Positions 12,399 to 14,876 of a stretch of DNA of 14,876 bases are shown piece by piece. A program made the translations under genes and the position numbers. The notes beneath the pieces are model-generated. The model saw only the letters and a program-made list of their open reading frames with translations, was not told where the DNA came from and did no database searches. The DNA lies in contig DATMNI010000344.1 of the NCBI GenBank assembly GCA_035570275.1, positions 1 to 14,876 on the forward strand, given 5' to 3'. This DNA is from DATMNI01 sp035570275 (GTDB lineage Bacteria > Acidobacteriota > Terriglobia > Bryobacterales > Bryobacteraceae). Position 1 is the first letter of the stretch, and every line of letters begins with the position of its first letter.

Positions 12399-14876
12399 AT
12401 GAAATTAACAAAAATGCGGCTTCTCACGCTCATTATCCTCGCCCTGGCTGCCTGTCTCAGCAGTTTCGCTCAGTCCATCAGCGGCGACCTCACGGGTACC
12501 ATTTATGACGCCAGTGGCGCGGCAATCCCGAACGCGACCGTGGTCGTGAAGAACGACGACACCGGCGTCGAAACCACCAGCAAAGCCACGGCCACTGGTG
12601 AGTACCACCTCTCCAACCTGCCGGCCGGATCCTACATGATCACGGTTACAGCTCCCGGTTTCACGAAAGCCCAACTCCGCGCCGTCGCGGTGACGTTGAA
12701 CAAAACGGTAACCACCAACGTTACGCTCGCCGTCGGCGGCGCTGTGGCGACCGTAGAGGTTTCGGCGGCGGCGGCCAGCATTGACACGACCACCGCCCAG
12801 GTGCAGAACACGTTTGAGGCGAAGGAAATGATGGACCTCCCCACCGCGTCGGGCGGATCGGGCGTGCTCAATCTTTCGTTATTGAACGCTGGCGTCGGCT
12901 CCAGCGGCGCCGTCGGCCTGGGGACGGGCCCGTCGGTTGGCGGGCAGCGGCCGCGCAACAACAATTTCACCATCGAAGGCATCGACAATAACAGCGGCAG
13001 CGTCACCGGTCCGCTGGTGGCAATCCCCAACGACGCGGTGGCGGAATTCAGCGTGCAGCAGAACCAGATCTCGCCGGAATTCGGCCACTCCTCGGGCGGC
13101 CAGTTCAACCAGGTAGTGAAGAGCGGCGGAAACGAGCTTCACGGCACGGCGTATGATTATCTGCAGAACCGCAACCTCAACGCCGCCGACAACCAATCGG
13201 CCCTCAATGGCGACCAACTGCACCCGCGCTTTGACAACAACCGCTTTGGCGGATCCCTGGGCGGCCCCATCCAGAAAAACAAGATCTTCTTTTACGGTCT
13301 GTATGAATACAATCCGATCGGCAGCAGCGCCACGCCGGGTGCGCTCTTTGCCCCGACCGCGGCCGGCTGGTCGGCGCTCGGTGGAATCCAAGGGATCAAC
13401 CCGACGAACCTGAGCCAGTTGAAGCAGTATCTGGGCACCGCGCCGACGGCCGCTCCTGCTTCCACCACCCCCAACGGCGCATATCCGCTAGTCGGCGTGG
13501 GCAATTTAAGCCTGGGTCAGCAAACCGGGGCGACGCAAGCTATCCAGCTTGGCCAGATCAGCTTCAATGCGCCGGCGTTCACCAACAACGAGAATGGCGT
13601 GGGCGCATTCGATTTCAACATCTCCGACAAGGACAGCCTGCGCTCGCGGTTCATCCTGAACCGCTCAGGCACGATCGACACCGCGGCCGCCCTGCCGGTT
13701 TTCTTCGAGACGGTGCCTACCAACTCCTATCTGGCCACACTCACCGAGTTCCACACCTTCTCGCCCACGGTGACCAACGAATTCCGCCTGGGTTTCAACC
13801 GCACAGCCAGCGTGCTCTCGGCCGGCAACTTCAAATGGCCGGGGCTGGATCAATACCCCAACATCAACATATTCGACTTAAATGCGCAGCTCGGCCCCGA
13901 TGGCAACGCACCGCAGGGCGGCATCCAGAACCAATACCAGTTGACCAATAACGTGAGCTGGACCAAGGGCAAGCACAGCTTGAAGTTCGGTTTTGACGGA
14001 TGGAAGCAGATTTCCCCGCAGAGCTTCACGCAGCGCTCGCGCGGCGATTACGAGTGGAGCAACCTCTCCGACTATCTGTTCGATTACTACCCGGACTTCA
14101 TCGCGCAGCGCTCCCTGGGCGGCGCGGAGTACTACGGCGACCGCATCTTCGCCGGTCTCTACGTGAACGATAGCTGGAAGGCGACGCCGCACCTGACGGT
14201 AAACGTCGGCCTGCGCTACGAATATCAGACGGTGCCTCACAGCGAGCAGCAGCAGACCATCAACTCCATCTCGAACACGCCGGGGCTGATTGTATTCCAG
14301 AAGCCGACGGCTATGACCACGGCTTGGATGCCGCGCGTCGGCCTGGCGTATTCGCCGGGAAACAGCGGCAAGACCTCCATTCGCGCCGGCTTTGGCCGCA
14401 GCTTTGACGTGCTGGTGGACAACTTCGGCTTGCTCACGCTGCCGCCGCAGGACACCACCACGGTGGACGTGACCGGCGCCAACGGGAGCGGATTCCTGGC
14501 CGGCGGCGGCATTCCGCCCAACGCTTCGGCGGCCGCATTAACCCAGGCACAGGCCCGCGCGGGAACGGGCGGATATGTTCCCAACCAGGTGCGGCCCCAG
14601 TCTCTCCAATGGAACATCGGAATTCAACGCGTGTTCCATGAGAACTATACCTTTGAGAGCCGCTACCTGGGTACGCGCGGCATCCACCTGCCGGTACAGG
14701 CCCAGTTGAACCGCGTGCCGGTGGTCAATGGCGCGGACGCTCTGCCGTTGCTCACCACCGCCCCCAGCCAGGCGACTCTGAACGGCATGACTACCTCGCT
14801 GGCCGGACTCACCGCTGCCTACAACGCCGGCGGCTACCTGGATCCCGCTTACAAGGCTGCCGGATTTACGGGCATC
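12399..14876 (+). CDS. TonB-dependent-receptor-like outer membrane protein with N-terminal carboxypeptidase-regulatory domain (partial)
   Basis: The frame is open from the ATG at 12399 to the window edge (826 codons, no stop), so the C-terminus is missing; full family members are usually 1,000-1,200 residues. Residues 1-26 are a signal peptide (cleavage near SFAQ-S). Residues 28-110 are a carboxypeptidase-regulatory-like beta-sandwich (LTGTIYDASGAAIPNATVVV, then GEYHLSNLPAGSYMITVTAPGF). A plug-like region follows (about 115-260) with GGQRPRNNNFTIEGIDNN (181-198), EFGHSSGGQFNQVVKSGGNE (227-246) and LHGTAYDYLQNRNLNA, which are typical of acidobacterial Oar-like receptors. The remainder shows alternating aromatic strands of a beta-barrel, for example GLYVNDSWK and RYEYQTV. 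It is expected to import or bind a polymer fragment or other ligand at the outer membrane; ligand unknown. A second ATG at 12414 is possible, but 12399 has the better SD spacing and a longer n-region. Confidence 0.92.
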   Translation, partial: MKLTKMRLLTLIILALAACLSSFAQSISGDLTGTIYDASGAAIPNATVVVKNDDTGVETTSKATATGEYHLSNLPAGSYMITVTAPGFTKAQLRAVAVTLNKTVTTNVTLAVGGAVATVEVSAAAASIDTTTAQVQNTFEAKEMMDLPTASGGSGVLNLSLLNAGVGSSGAVGLGTGPSVGGQRPRNNNFTIEGIDNNSGSVTGPLVAIPNDAVAEFSVQQNQISPEFGHSSGGQFNQVVKSGGNELHGTAYDYLQNRNLNAADNQSALNGDQLHPRFDNNRFGGSLGGPIQKNKIFFYGLYEYNPIGSSATPGALFAPTAAGWSALGGIQGINPTNLSQLKQYLGTAPTAAPASTTPNGAYPLVGVGNLSLGQQTGATQAIQLGQISFNAPAFTNNENGVGAFDFNISDKDSLRSRFILNRSGTIDTAAALPVFFETVPTNSYLATLTEFHTFSPTVTNEFRLGFNRTASVLSAGNFKWPGLDQYPNINIFDLNAQLGPDGNAPQGGIQNQYQLTNNVSWTKGKHSLKFGFDGWKQISPQSFTQRSRGDYEWSNLSDYLFDYYPDFIAQRSLGGAEYYGDRIFAGLYVNDSWKATPHLTVNVGLRYEYQTVPHSEQQQTINSISNTPGLIVFQKPTAMTTAWMPRVGLAYSPGNSGKTSIRAGFGRSFDVLVDNFGLLTLPPQDTTTVDVTGANGSGFLAGGGIPPNASAAALTQAQARAGTGGYVPNQVRPQSLQWNIGIQRVFHENYTFESRYLGTRGIHLPVQAQLNRVPVVNGADALPLLTTAPSQATLNGMTTSLAGLTAAYNAGGYLDPAYKAAGFTGI

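Overview
The window looks like a chromosomal segment of a GC-rich soil Acidobacteriota, most likely of the Solibacter/Bryobacterales group. That assignment is inferred from four protein types: a secreted TIGR03435-family protein, an S53 peptidase ending in a TIGR03437-type C-terminal domain, a large outer-membrane receptor with an N-terminal carboxypeptidase-regulatory-like domain (Oar-like), and a tannase-family esterase. Dispersed GCGGCTC-type palindromic repeats fit the same group. No rRNA, tRNA, CRISPR array, transposase or phage gene was seen.

Layout. Bases 1-360 are a gene-free leader with one dispersed palindromic repeat. 361-1374 (+) encodes the TIGR03435-family secreted protein. 1497-3911 (-) is a full-length family-B DNA polymerase with intact exonuclease and polymerase motifs and a likely sliding-clamp-binding pentapeptide near its C-terminus; it converges on the first gene. 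3912-4269 is a gene-free spacer with a tandemly duplicated copy of the dispersed repeat. 4270-5799 (-) is a secreted tannase/feruloyl esterase, and 5858-6223 (-) a small secreted beta-rich protein immediately upstream, probably in the same transcript. 6328-7164 (-) and 7166-8263 (-) are a restriction endonuclease and a D12-class adenine methyltransferase separated by one base: a compact type II restriction-modification module of visibly lower GC content. 8264-8530 is a divergent control region with a candidate promoter and palindrome for the methyltransferase and a 7-base tandem repeat just before the next gene. 8531-11392 (+) is a multidomain secreted S53 (sedolisin/kumamolisin) peptidase. 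11393-12398 is about 1 kb without a recognisable gene, turning AT-rich towards its end. 12399-14876 (+) is the start of a TonB-dependent-receptor-like gene that runs off the window.

How the parts fit. Most genes encode exported proteins suited to breaking down and importing plant or soil polymers: esterase, acid-type endopeptidase and outer-membrane receptor. There is no sign that they form one operon. The restriction-modification pair is a self-contained defence module between them and was probably acquired horizontally. The polymerase is a housekeeping or repair enzyme. I did not find a clearly new multi-gene system. The points most worth a second look are the restriction-modification module (hybrid active-site motif, palindrome inside its promoter, 1-base coupling with a TTG start), the clamp motif of the polymerase, the duplicated repeat element, and the TTAAC-rich inverted repeat before the receptor gene.
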